From: Tyto alba
Taxonomy: Eukaryota; Chordata; Aves; Strigiformes; Tytonidae
Direction of reading: 5' to 3'
Assembly (NCBI RefSeq): GCF_018691265.1
Contig: NW_024881313.1
Coordinates: 7,655,501 to 7,719,500, forward strand
DNA length: 64,000 nucleotides
Shown: positions 14,401 through 22,819 of the stretch, piece after piece
How positions within the stretch are numbered: position 1 is the stretch's first letter
Layout of the letters: the number at the start of each line of letters is the position of its first letter
Notes under the pieces: model-generated
What the model saw: only the letters and a program-made list of their open reading frames with translations
What the model was told of the DNA's origin: nothing
The model's database searches: none
Translations under genes and position numbers: made by a program

Positions 14401-15477
14401 TCTTTTGGACCAGTTTCTTGCAACTTTCCCTGCTGTTTCTTTTGCTTTTAAAGCTTAAAGCCGAGTTTTTCTCATGTTCTTGGAACAGCCTGGTGAATTT
14501 TTCTTGAAACTTCCTTTCTCTTCAGTACATCTTCACTACTCCAGAAAAAAGCTTCGAGCTCCATTTCTGAGATGGAAACAAACTTAATTTTTAGAATTAA
14601 AATATATTTATACAGAAAGGCTATCAAAGGCTAAAAGCAAGAACTAATTCATTCAGTAAACACCTACACAACTGAATGCAAAGGAGGAGAAACCCTACTG
14701 AAATAAGCGGAATTGCTTATAGTGAAGGCTATAATTGCTGCAGGTAGCACAGAATAGATGTGAGTTAACTGAAGAATCATGTCTTTGCCTGTAATAACCG
14801 TCTTCATTATTTCTTTATATGGCAGTAGTTGCCACACATCCCACTTCCTTTGTGCTAGGGGCTTTAGAAATCTACACAAAAGAGGAATCCTACCCCAAAA
14901 AGCTCATGATTCTAAATGCATAAAATCAGATGTAATAAATGGATAAAAATAACTGATGAGCAACCACAGTAGGGAGCCAGCTGTGAACTGCATGAGGAGA
15001 AAAGGGCTCCACACACCAGCCACCCCCAATTTACATTTACCTTAACTGCTGACTCACTATGAATAGAATTTTTCACATACTGTTTTTAATGTCAGTCAGT
15101 CTATAAAGACTGGTTTAGACAACTATTTGAAGACAATAATGGGCTTCCACCTTACTGAGCTTATTTCAGGAGCATATTCACACCCAGGCTAGGACCCACC
15201 TAAATAGTTTTATCCATGTAAATGAATTGTGTTGAACTTGGTGGAATGATTCATGCATAAACATTTTCTAGGCAGTAGCTTCAGTTCACTGGAAACTTAC
15301 TGTGTTATCTCCTATAAAACCACTATGGCAATCAGGGAAGACTGTAATGCACCTTTAGATTTGGAGCTGTGGAATATATTCCTCAAATGTATACATACAC
15401 ACACAGAGCTTTTGTGCCTGTGACTTACCAGGATCGGAGAGGTCTTTTTCTGTGGGATTTACAAAACAGTCCTTCAT
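1183..15477 (-). CDS. ABCB1-like: P-glycoprotein-type ABC transporter, ABCB1/ABCB4/ABCB5 clade, N-terminal 542 codons (3' part outside window)
   Basis: Full-type ABCB exporter that would use ATP to move lipophilic drugs or lipids across the plasma membrane. Thirteen exons, in transcript order 15477-15429, 14353-14266, 14133-14085, 13032-12879, 12423-12357, 12128-11937, 10741-10570, 9550-9426, 7366-7192, 6228-6115, 5260-5150, 2786-2661 and 1386-1183, join in frame to 1626 nt. Nine of the exon lengths (49, 154, 192, 172, 125, 114, 111, 126, 204) match my recollection of human ABCB1. By homology the protein has a charged tail (1-62), TM1 near 70-92, TM2 137-160, TM3 213-233, TM4 236-257, TM5 320-341, TM6 354-374, and NBD1 with A-loop Y425, Walker A 451-459 and Q-loop Q499. 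Human P-gp numbering is about 24 lower from TM5 onward. Signature, Walker B, TMD2 and NBD2 lie left of the window. The paralogue is unresolved: it is 56-58% identical by eye to human ABCB1 and ABCB5 over TM2-TM4. Motifs such as the exon-8 stretch [10 protein letters not shown] resemble ABCB5, whereas NBD1 is closer to ABCB1. Confidence 0.95.
2661..2786 (-). CDS. ABCB1-like: Exon 13: Walker A of NBD1, residues 433-474
   Basis: 126 nt in whole codons, same as human. Walker A reads GASGCGKST (451-459), with the catalytic lysine K457, followed by QLLQRFYDP. It starts VLKGLNLKV, which is typical of the clade. Acceptor CCCCAG, donor GTGAGT. Confidence 0.97.
2787..5149 (-). other. Intron between exons 12 and 13
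   Basis: 2.36 kb intron, among the longest of this gene inside the window. It is AT-rich unique sequence with no recognisable exon, CR1 or LTR. The open frames in it are short and show no family motif. Confidence 0.7.
5150..5260 (-). CDS. ABCB1-like: Exon 12: start of NBD1 with A-loop, residues 396-432
   Basis: 111 nt in whole codons, same as human. It contains [17 protein letters not shown]425 is the A-loop tyrosine that stacks on the adenine of ATP (human Y401). Acceptor TTCCAG, donor GTAGGT. Confidence 0.96.
6115..6228 (-). CDS. ABCB1-like: Exon 11: TM6 and linker to NBD1, residues 358-395
   Basis: 114 nt, same as human. It encodes [17 protein letters not shown] (358-374), the TM6 core. 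Human pocket residues F335, F336, F343 and Q347 are conserved as F359, F360, F367 and Q371, while A342 is T366. It ends [16 protein letters not shown]. Acceptor CTGCAG, donor GTTAGT. Confidence 0.96.
7192..7366 (-). CDS. ABCB1-like: Exon 10: TM5 and third extracellular loop, residues 299-357
   Basis: 175 nt, one codon longer than human ABCB1. TM5 ends [10 protein letters not shown] (332-341), a clade hallmark. Aligning on that motif places Q326 at human F303 and F330 at human Y307, two drug-pocket aromatic positions, while Y310 is kept as Y333. The extra residue falls in the loop TAEEENYD. Acceptor TTTCAG, donor GTAAGT. Confidence 0.96.
7367..9425 (-). other. Intron between exons 9 and 10, with homopolymer runs
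   Basis: 2.06 kb intron. It holds a T26 run at 7503-7528 and an A21 run at 8426-8446 (plus-strand reading). No exon or recognisable transposon is visible. Confidence 0.7.
9426..9550 (-). CDS. ABCB1-like: Exon 9: TM4-TM5 intracellular segment, residues 258-299
   Basis: 125 nt, same as human. It encodes the second intracellular loop with [18 protein letters not shown], one of the most conserved cytosolic stretches of the ABCB clade. The neighbouring [10 protein letters not shown] resembles human ABCB5 slightly more than ABCB1, which reads SFTDKELLAY. Acceptor TTCCAG, donor GTAAG. Confidence 0.96.
10570..10741 (-). CDS. ABCB1-like: Exon 8: TM3 and TM4, residues 200-257
   Basis: 172 nt, identical in length to human. 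It contains EGIGDKI before TM3 and GWKLTLVIL in TM4. The acceptor reads TTTAAAG rather than the usual CAG or TAG. The reading frame and homology leave no better acceptor nearby, so an AAG 3' splice site is inferred. Donor GTAAGT. Confidence 0.94.
11937..12128 (-). CDS. ABCB1-like: Exon 7: TM2 and intracellular loop 1, residues 136-200
   Basis: 192 nt, identical in length to the human exon. TM2 begins FAYYYVGIG. The coupling-helix side carries ATRQTARIR followed by WFD and LNTRLTDD, the last completed across the splice junction. These are diagnostic ABCB half-transporter-1 motifs. Acceptor ATCACAG, donor GTGAGG. Confidence 0.96.
12357..12423 (-). CDS. ABCB1-like: Exon 6: first extracellular loop, residues 114-136
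   Basis: 67 nt (the human exon is shorter, about 52 nt), flanked by CACAG and GTAAG. It encodes the variable part of the extracellular loop, with an N-S-S sequon (N118) and a cysteine (C122), and ends ESEMTK just before TM2. Together with N110 this gives two candidate N-glycosylation sites in the loop, the region that is glycosylated in mammalian P-gp. Confidence 0.9.
12879..13032 (-). CDS. ABCB1-like: Exon 5: TM1 and start of first extracellular loop, residues 63-114
   Basis: 154 nt, same length as the human exon. It begins FHYADQVD and contains the family hallmark GLPLM..VFGEMT (residues 87-99), which ends TM1. An N-V-S sequon (N110) lies in the extracellular loop. Human TM1 pocket methionine M69 corresponds to I92 here, and F72 to F95. 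Acceptor ACATAG, donor GTAAAA. Confidence 0.95.
14085..14133 (-). CDS. ABCB1-like: Exon 4: end of N-terminal tail, residues 46-62
   Basis: A 49-nt micro-exon, the same length as its human ABCB1 counterpart. It encodes [16 protein letters not shown], leading into the elbow helix before TM1. Acceptor CTCTAG; the donor GTTAGC is a weak match to consensus (T at +3, C at +6). It sits 132 bp from the previous exon. The joined reading frame is uninterrupted. Confidence 0.88.
14266..14353 (-). CDS. ABCB1-like: Exon 3: cytosolic N-terminal tail, residues 17-46
   Basis: 88 nt between a CACAG acceptor and a GTAAG donor, split codons at both ends. It encodes an acidic/polar stretch that turns lysine-rich at its end. 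This tail is poorly conserved in the family. It makes the part before TM1 about 62 residues long, compared with roughly 40 in human P-gp, which accounts for part of the numbering offset. Confidence 0.88.
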
Positions 15478-15526
15478 TGTTCCTCTTTGATGTATGTTTA
15501 TGAGATAAAGTCACATTAATCAAAAC
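15429..15526 (-). CDS. ABCB1-like: Exon 2: end of 5'UTR and start codon, residues 1-17
   Basis: The acceptor (T-run then ATACAG, minus strand, ending at 15527) opens a 49-nt untranslated stretch. The coding part is 15477-15429, beginning [16 protein letters not shown] and ending one nucleotide into the next codon before donor GTAAGT. The start context is AACAATGA, with A at -3. I chose this ATG because it is the first one that opens the frame continuing through all later exons. The only earlier ATG in this exon is immediately followed by TGA. Confidence 0.88.
15511..15516 (-). promoter_or_regulatory. Start-stop mini-uORF (ATGTGA) in the transporter 5' leader
   Basis: On the transcript strand the untranslated part of exon 2 contains ATG followed directly by TGA, 34 nt upstream of the main ATG. 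Start-stop elements are a known class of minimal uORF that can make initiating ribosomes pause. The context is ATTAATGTG, with T at -3, so initiation there would be weak. A role here is inference. Confidence 0.45.
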
Positions 15527-15875
15527 CTGTATTAAAAAAAAACAACAAAACATTTGGATGTAGCAGATATTTAAAGAGTTAACAGTCAAATATATGTGGG
15601 TTTTTCCATGACTCATTACATTTTGTTCTCAACATTATCCTACTTAAATATGATGACTAAAGAAAATACATAAGGGTGTGATAAAGAGCTATTCTGAATA
15701 AGATATTAAGAACAGTGTAAATTATTGCAGTAGAACCTAACTCAGTAGCCTGTTTTACTAGTCTTTTATGCTAAATCCCTAGATCATTAATATACAAATT
15801 ATTATGGATGATCTATCACAGAATAGAGAATTTCCCTCATTATCGTATGTTTGGTTAAAATGTATTGAACAGTCA

Positions 15876-16269
15876 TCATAGAATCATAGAATGGTTTGAG
15901 TTGGAAGGGACCCTAAAGACCATCTAGTTCCACCCCCTGCCCCGGGCAGGGCCCCCTTCCCCCAGCCCAGGGGGCTCCCAGCCCCGTCCAACCTGGCCTT
16001 GAACCCTTCCAGGGAGGGGGCACCCACAGCTGCTCTGGGCACCCTGGGCCAGCGCCTCACCCCCCGCACAGGGCAGTGAATGAACCCTTCCTTATATCTA
16101 ATAAAAATCTGCCCTCTTTCAGTTTAAAACTGTTACCCCTTGTCCTGTCACTCCCTGACAAAGAGTCCCTCCCCATCTCTCCTGTACCCCCTTTAAGTAC
16201 TAGGAGGCCACTATAAGGTCTCCCTGGAGCCTTCTCTTCTCCAGGCTGAACAACCCCAACTCTCTCAGT
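15876..16269 (-). repeat. CR1 LINE, 5'-truncated 3' end, in intron 1
   Basis: The plus strand begins with two tandem octamers (TCATAGAA twice), the reverse complement of the avian CR1 3' end. It continues with the CR1 3'UTR landmarks in reverse complement: a TTGGAAGGGACC segment, ACCCCTTGTCCTGTCACT, and CTTCTCCAGGCTGAACAA. The element stops at CTCTCAG, so it is about 390 bp and truncated. It lies in intron 1 of the transporter in the same transcriptional orientation as the gene. No clear target-site duplication is seen. Confidence 0.95.
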
Positions 16270-16533
16270 CATAAGAAACATAACATGATCATTATTATAA
16301 TGGTAAAGACTGAAGATACACATATGTATTATGCCATACACCAACTAAGCAAGATTTAGAGGTGCTAAATGACGCTCCAAGTTTCCTTAGGCTTTTCTTC
16401 TTGATGTATCCCATACACAGGTTTAGAAAAAAAAAAACAAATTAAAAAAGCAAAGAACCACACATGTATTTGATGAAGGCTAAAAGAATAATGTTAACAA
16501 AATGCACAATTAACCTGATGTTAGAAAATTATC

Positions 16534-16540
<7 letters not shown>

Positions 16541-16570
<30 letters not shown>
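16541..16570. repeat. (AT)15 microsatellite in intron 1
   Basis: Uninterrupted AT dinucleotide run of 30 bp, followed at 16606-16620 by a T15 run. Both lie within about 110 bp of the inferred exon 1 donor of the transporter. Confidence 0.95.
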
Positions 16571-16573
<3 letters not shown>

Positions 16574-16648
16574 GCATCTTTTTTGATATATTTTTCGCTG
16601 TGTGGTTTTTTTTTTTTTTTATTTTTCCCTCGTGTTATTCCAGCTTAC

Positions 16649-16838
16649 CTTTAACTACGCACGCTGTGCCCATACGTGTGGGTGACCACGGTCCCTTTGC
16701 GGCCGGCGCGGCGCGGGGAGGGGTGTGGCGCGGGGTGTGGCGCGGGGTGTGGCGCGGGGCGGGGCGCGGAGGGGGCGCCCCCAGCCCCGCGGCCGCTGGC
16801 GCCACCCGACCCCGGCCCGGCCCGATCCCCGCGGGGCG
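16649..16838 (-). other. ABCB1-like: Inferred non-coding exon 1 of the transporter
   Basis: On the minus strand a good donor (GTTAAAG followed by GTAAGC) ends at 16649, immediately downstream of a CpG-rich block with a TATA box. The right end is placed about 26 bp below the TATA box and is approximate. This exon would join to the acceptor at 15527 through a 1.1 kb intron. Most of it is the GC-rich repeat tract at 16721-16768. No ATG-initiated frame joins the P-gp frame. Confidence 0.55.
16721..16768. repeat. 12-bp GC-rich tandem repeat, four copies, in exon 1
   Basis: Three identical copies of GGGTGTGGCGCG and one variant copy (GGGCGGGGCGCG) in direct tandem on the plus strand. The transcript strand is the C-rich complement, so the G-rich strand is the template. 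Repeated GGG/GGGG runs give G-quadruplex potential on the template strand and i-motif potential on the other. Confidence 0.95.
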
Positions 16839-16863
16839 GCTCCCCCCGCGCCCCGGCCACGGG

Positions 16864-16870
16864 CTTTATA
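16864..16870 (-). promoter_or_regulatory. TATA box (TATAAAG) of the transporter promoter
   Basis: The plus strand reads CTTTATA, giving TATAAAG on the minus strand, with a GC box immediately upstream (plus strand CCCCGCCC). It predicts a start site near 16835-16840 and an exon 1 of about 190 nt ending at the donor at 16649. Spacing, strand and CpG context agree, but the start site itself cannot be confirmed from sequence. Confidence 0.6.
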
Positions 16871-17090
16871 GCGCGGGCCCCGCCCGCCGCTCGGGTTCCA
16901 GGTGAAGGTCGGTGCCGCCGCCGGGCAGGAGTCGCCGAGGAAGAGGGGCCCGCGGAGAGATTTCGGCCGGGGGGGGCTCCTGCCCTCGGGAAGAGCCCCC
17001 AGGTCTCCGGCCCCCGGAGCCGCACACGGCAAGCCCCTCGGCCCCGTTATCAGGGTATTGCCTTCCACCTCGAGGCTCATCGTTACTAAA

Positions 17091-18874
17091 ACTTGACGAA
17101 TTTTAGTTTGGAAAGCTCTGCTGATAAGCAGAGGTGAGGGGGTATCTGAAGAAGAGTCAATAGCCCAGTGAAAAATTCCGGCTTGTGAAAGCTACCCGCG
17201 AGGTCATGCCAAATTTGGGGAATTGCTTCACTGCATTTGGTGAATTTCAACTAAGAGTGAAGATATAGCGGTGAATTTGAACTAAGAAATCTTGTTAAAA
17301 GAAGTGTTTTCATTTCCCATTTCTAAATCACACGAAGATCAAAGCTAGCTAAATTCTTTGCTGTTTTTAGAGAAGCTAAGCAACACAGTTTACTCAGTTT
17401 AGTTCCCACCTCTTCCCCACAATTTATGTGGGATTTTGTTCTGGCAAAAGTAACACTGTTTCTTGGTTCAAGTTGGCTCAGAGGTTTGTGGTTTTTTTCG
17501 TTTTTTTTTTTTTTTTTTTTTTCCCCCTGAAGAAATCAGGTAAACAAATTTGATTTTCTGCACAACCCTAAAAATAACAGTTCTTCAGCTTCCCCTCCCA
17601 CATATGTTGGAACCTGTATCATTTTCTTCCAGTAAGTCCTTTAGAGTTTATGAAAAATGAACTCCTAGTTATTTGTCCATCCGCTCAAATACATTATCCC
17701 AAAGCCAAGTCCCAGGTAATTAAACTCGTTACTCAGCTGAAGTTATTCTCAAATAACAAGTTCAGAACTCAGCCCAATTTAAGTTTCCCTTTTCTGCCTT
17801 CCCCACAGGATTCAGATTATACGTTTGTTATGATGCCATGAGAGAATCTCAGAAGAAGAGGCATTATTAGGCATCATCCTCTCCTGCCCACTGGACCCGA
17901 TATGTTCAGTTAAATTCAAACTCCTACATGTCAAATCTATTACATTTTTAGTACTTTCTTATCTCATTAGCATTACCCAGGGTTTATATTACTGACTCAG
18001 TGTTAAGCCTGCATAGCACACATCTGTGGCTCTGTCCTCTGTTCCAGAAAAGTAATTAAAAGCTTTGGCTTCTGCTACGATGAAGAGTCTGAATTTACAA
18101 ATTTTTAGAAGAGACAGAACAGCAAGCTGAAGAACTTCACTGTCCCAGCCCCAATGTTCACAGCTGTATGCAGTATTTCCTCCACTAAAGGCAACAGGTT
18201 CTTTCTTATTCATCTCAATGGGAGTGAGAACAACTCACCATGTCTCAATTTTGGTTAAAAAAGGTGATTAACTGTTATTTTCAGAAGAAACTATCATCAT
18301 ATTTAACTTCTCACCCAGAAAGCACATGCCTGGGTTTGGTGCTAGCTGTGGGTCTGACAGAGCACACAGATAGCAAAGCAGAAGAATGGAGGTAGTATGA
18401 ACCCAAAAACCCCTTGGACCAGTTTTCAGAGCTGCTGAGTACCCACACGTCTTACCTGGGATCACTGGCAGCTAGGGAGTGTTTGGTACCTCTGAAACAC
18501 AGCCATGTTCACTTTTCAAAGCTTCGTTATCAGTTATTCACACACATTAGCAATAAAGTATTGCAATTCAGATCCATTGCTCTATGCACTGCATGGCTGC
18601 TGAGAGACAGCCTCAGAGTTCCCCTGCATAGAAAAGTCAGTCCAAAAAGGATGTGCGAGATGAGCAGGGCGAACAACTAGTGCAGAAAAGAGAATCATAG
18701 GGTGTTGAAAAGAAAGTTGTTTCCTTCTCTCCCTCTCGTCCCCATTTCTTCCTTTGAGAGTGATGTTATACTCTATGCAGGTTAATGAGCATCTCCAAAG
18801 GTGGAGGGGGGGAGGGAGAAACGGAACCCTCAAACCACAAACAAATTAAAAAAGAAAATTAACAAAAGGAGGAG
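17091..18874. other. Upstream region of the transporter, no gene seen
   Basis: AT-rich unique sequence. It holds a near-repeat at 17239-17286, a T22 run at 17501-17522 (after an extra T7 and CG), and a good minus-strand splice donor (CCCAG followed by GTAAGAC) at 18460-18449. No coding exon is recognised. Confidence 0.7.
17239..17286 (-). repeat. Near-duplicate 17-bp motif upstream of the promoter
   Basis: GGTGAATTTCAACTAAG at 17239-17255 and GGTGAATTTGAACTAAG at 17270-17286 differ by one base and are 31 bp apart. They lie about 400-450 bp upstream of the predicted start site. On the gene strand the right copy reads AGTTCAAATTCACC, which contains the nuclear-receptor half-site AGTTCA. Confidence 0.85.
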
Positions 18875-19253
18875 TGCGGAGCCGCGGACGAACGACACGC
18901 CGAGACGGGTTCAGTGTGAAAGATAGAGCATCAATCACCGTGTGTGTTTATTGGTCCAGGGTACATATATGTATACAGACAATGATAATTATTATGCCTA
19001 CTAGTCACTAGCTGATTGGCTTAAGCTCTAAAGGTCGTATTCGCACGGTCCACCTACTTGCAGTTAGCTAACAGCACAAGCTTCTCATAACACTAAGTTT
19101 CTCATGCTACTATTTCTGATTCCTGTTGACTTGTTTTCAGTACACGACAGTACCGTAACACAATGTTTCTCAGACCACCGTTACCATAACACCAGGTTTC
19201 TCAGACCACTATTCCTAATTCCCCTTAACCTGTTTTCGACACCCCACGGTACA
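18875..19253 (-). mobile_element. Solo-LTR-like element of an avian endogenous retrovirus
   Basis: Read on the minus strand, the element starts TGTACCG and ends in a GC-rich stretch finishing CCGCA, so TG...CA ends can be drawn. It has an AATAAA polyadenylation signal (plus-strand TTTATT at 18947-18952) about 70 bp before the 3' end. Three copies of a TAACACnAnGTTTCTCA motif (near 19088, 19156 and 19187) look like U3 direct repeats. No gag, pol or env reading frames flank it. Target-site duplications are not clear, so the boundaries and family are approximate. Confidence 0.5.
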
Positions 19254-22200
19254 CAGGGCTGAAGCGTCCTTGACATTCTTCATGTATCAGCAGCTGCGAG
19301 CAGCTGCAGGCAAACCCTAGTGAGGCCCAGCATCAGCAGCTAGAGCAGGCTCTGATCACACAATTGCTCTGTGGGCTCAGGACCCTTGTCTCTGAGCCAT
19401 TCTCCAACAGAGGGGTAAGAAATAGCCTCCTGGAAAAAGATTTCTGACCGAACCTGCTGAGAAACATTGATTCATAATCTAGTTACAGCTAACTGCTCTG
19501 CGCTTAAATAAAAAATAGATTAGCACAATCGGATATTTTTGCAGAGCAAAAGTTCTGGTCTAAAACACACACATGTCAATCAGAGAAGACTCCCAGCAAT
19601 AAAAAAGCAGAGAAGCAACATGAGAAATGGTAGTTTACCGTAATGTCCTTGTAATTTTGGGGGACACACAGACACATATATTGAGATAAAATATCCTAAT
19701 GTGATTTGGAGGGGAAATACTATTAAGACACAGCACTTCTTTTATGCAAAAATATTTGTGTAACTTTAGAAAATACACTCTGCATCTGAAAAAGTATTCT
19801 ATTCCAAACGGACAATATACACCCATGCCTCCATGCGTTTGATTCATCTGTCCAAAAGTGGTCAGTCACAGGAAAAGCAAAATTATACACCGTCAAGTAT
19901 AATTAATTAAAACCACCCATAACTGACTGAGCTAGAAAAGGTACCTCCCTCAAAGATCTATTAACCATAAGCACAACGTTATTAAAAACAAACAAACAAA
20001 GCCCCCCACAACACAAGCTGGAAATGAGAACTCACTTCCCCAGCAAGACATTAACAGTGAAAAGAATACAGTGTATGGTATGCAAAAGTGGTAGACACAC
20101 AACTTTGCCGGAACATTTCCTCAAAACAGGAGTCAAATATGAAGAAGGTGTGTTGTATTTTACAAGTGTCACAGCTGCTTACTGCTTTTGGAGTTTTGCA
20201 ACAGACCAGAACACCAGCGGAACACCCAGCCTGCACCCACAAGCCATACATGTGGGAAGTCGGGACTAGTTTTTGACCCACTGTCTTGATTGCAGCCGAT
20301 CATCTACTTTTTCCATGTAGCTCAGTTGTGATAAACAGGACAGAGCTGTAGAAGAGCTTTATCTTTACTTACTGCTTTTTGGTGCTAGTTGCTTTGTGAC
20401 TTTTGCATCTGGGTTGTACCTGTGATTCAGCCAGAAAAATCTCATCAGAATCACCTAAAAAATAAAATTAAAAAAATTCTGTTTTCTCATTTATTTGTCA
20501 GAAATCAGGCCAAATATTGATACTCTAGGTCTTCTAGGCTTTGTGGGCTAGTCACCATTAGCTGTAATCAGCTCCTACGTATCTACAGCTGTACAGGGAC
20601 ATACGTATTGTATTCAAGCTCAACAGTAATATTATTAATAACCACAGCTGTAGCTGTAGTCATGGCACAGTACTTGCAGCCTTACTCTTAGATAGGGCTG
20701 GATTTTGCTGGGCATAAAAGGAATGGTTCATTATCACCTGAAGTTCTTCACTGGATTCACTGAACAATAGGTTATGGATTTGGGTTCATAACCATTATTA
20801 TTCATTATATCATTATTCATAACCATTTGGATTATGAATATGGGACTTATGAATATATCCTACATAGTTAACCTTTCTTAATATAAAAACAAATAGAAAG
20901 ATTCTGCCTAAATTTAATTAATGGCTGAGGGGCAGGGGAGAGGTAGGGTTTTCTCCATCACTGCCTGACTGATCCAAGTTGGGTTGTACAAACTGGCAGT
21001 TCCAAGTACCCAGAGGGAACGAAAAGGGCTCTCTTGTAGAGCAGCTGTGGGCTTCTGAGCATTTCAGAGGAGAGTTTTTTCCCCATTCTCTGTCACGGCA
21101 ATCCATGCTAAACCTAGCTGGGGTAGTACAAAATAGAAAGCCTACAGTTTCAGAATGCTAGCCAGGGCAATGAGAGTGAGGTAAATTGTGTTGACTAAGG
21201 TAAGCTTAACTATACCATTGATTAAGCTAGTCAAAAGGTTTGGGGATATTCATCACATTTGCAAACTCGAAGTTAAGAAGTTTTCTAGTTTCTTTACAGG
21301 GAGCAGCTAACTAAAATGTACTTCTCCATATCAAAACCAAGTTATATATATGCTACTATAGCATTGGCAGCTGCAGAGCTGTCAGGGATTTGGTGCAATA
21401 CATGTAGAAAGTCTGGGTAGAGGTGAGTGTTGGAAGAATTAAAGATTGGGTGGAGGAAAGAAATATGTCACGACACCTCTTGAACTTTCTGAGAAAGACT
21501 GAGCTATGTTGTCCAAAAGTCCTAACACTGCAACCAAGCAAAACAATTATTTGTGGTTTTCTGTAAATTGGGGAGTGGGAACATATCTGATTCTTTTAGC
21601 CAAACATCAAAGACAGCTATTTAATCATAATTGCTTCTAACCAGAACAACTTGCAAGAATTTATCGAGGCTGTAATGGTTTTATAAGTTCTCTGTAGTAC
21701 ACAGTTTCTTGAAGAACAAAACCATGGAAATGCATTTCATTCTGTCCTATGAAGTTTGCACATCTGTTTTAGGAGAGGCTTAACTGATAATTGTGAAGAA
21801 TATGCAGATTTCTGAAGTTATTACTATAATCCTTCTTGCCTTTTTAAAAAAATAGTCTTCAGTGTGAGTCATTGTTTTCTATAAAAGAAAATATCATTTT
21901 TTTTCCTCTAAGAAATGGAGTAATATAAGTAGGAAGATCATAGGAAGCACAGAAGGCAGTCATTCTGCTGAAAACTTTATATATCTTAAAGAGAAAAACT
22001 TCACACATTATCGAACAGCTGGTAAAGACCTATAGAGATAATTCACAGGACTGAATGTCAAGTTATAAACCTATTTCAGAAAGACAGGGAGGAAAGAAAG
22101 GGAAAGGGAGGAGGAACTGCCTTATGTAAGCAAGACACTTATTCTAGGGCCTTCCTGTATCAGGATAAAGACCCGAAAGGGGTTTTGGTCCATCAGACCA

Positions 22201-22819
22201 GGAGTATTAAGAAGAAGAAATTTCATTAGTCTAGATAAAGGAAATGTCTGAAGAGACAATTACATGCCTGGACATCTGCTGGGCAACACAAGCAAGAGGA
22301 AAAAAATGCCTCTTAAATTCTTGGAAACTGCCAGGAACAAAATTTTCTTCCAAGAGGTGAGAGAAGGAACTGAGGATGGGCTTTTCTACATTTCATCCTG
22401 AGAAGAAGAATACTATCAAGGAAGTGAATTTTCATTACAGTGATGGTGAAATTATGAAGTTCATGATTCTTTAGGAAAAAGAGGTAAGAAGTTTGAGTAC
22501 AGGATTAATGTTATTCATGGAAGGGCAGTCTAAGGGCAGAGAGGATAAAAAGAGTTGGAAATTATACAAACTTGTTATGGACTTGAAACACAAATAAGAG
22601 GACATTCTTTCATGCAGAAGCACAAGATCCTTGTGTATGAATACTCTATCAATAAGTAGAGGTTGGTAATGACTTTGTAGGTAGCTTTTCTGCAGAATAA
22701 CATCTAGGAGATACTGGATGGAAAACTGAATAGAAGCCAACAATTTCAAACTGCTGCGAAATAAAAGCAAAATTCACAAAAGCACAGAAGAGTCATATGT
22801 GAAACACATGGAGTAGTGT
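19254..22819. other. Intergenic, no gene seen
   Basis: AT-rich DNA with only short open frames and no recognisable exon. It includes an ATTATTCAT-rich patch near 20790-20860. The right part (about 22100-22800) may be the diverged 5' continuation of the ancient CR1 that follows, but I could not align it with confidence. Confidence 0.6.

Larger units (their letters stand above)
16650..17090. promoter_or_regulatory. CpG island over the transporter promoter
   Basis: About 440 bp of strongly GC- and CpG-rich sequence in otherwise AT-rich DNA, lying directly upstream of the coding exons. It contains many CG dinucleotides and GC-box-like CCCCGCCC at about 16878. Its position at the 5' end of the gene supports promoter function. 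Long open frames on both strands here are a by-product of the low stop-codon density of GC-rich DNA. Confidence 0.85.

Noticed and set aside
16651..17089. Long open frames on both strands (up to 141 codons) in the promoter CpG island
   Set aside because: GC-rich DNA has few stop codons. The predicted proteins are Pro/Ala/Arg/Gly-rich low-complexity sequence, and the region is better explained as promoter and non-coding exon 1.
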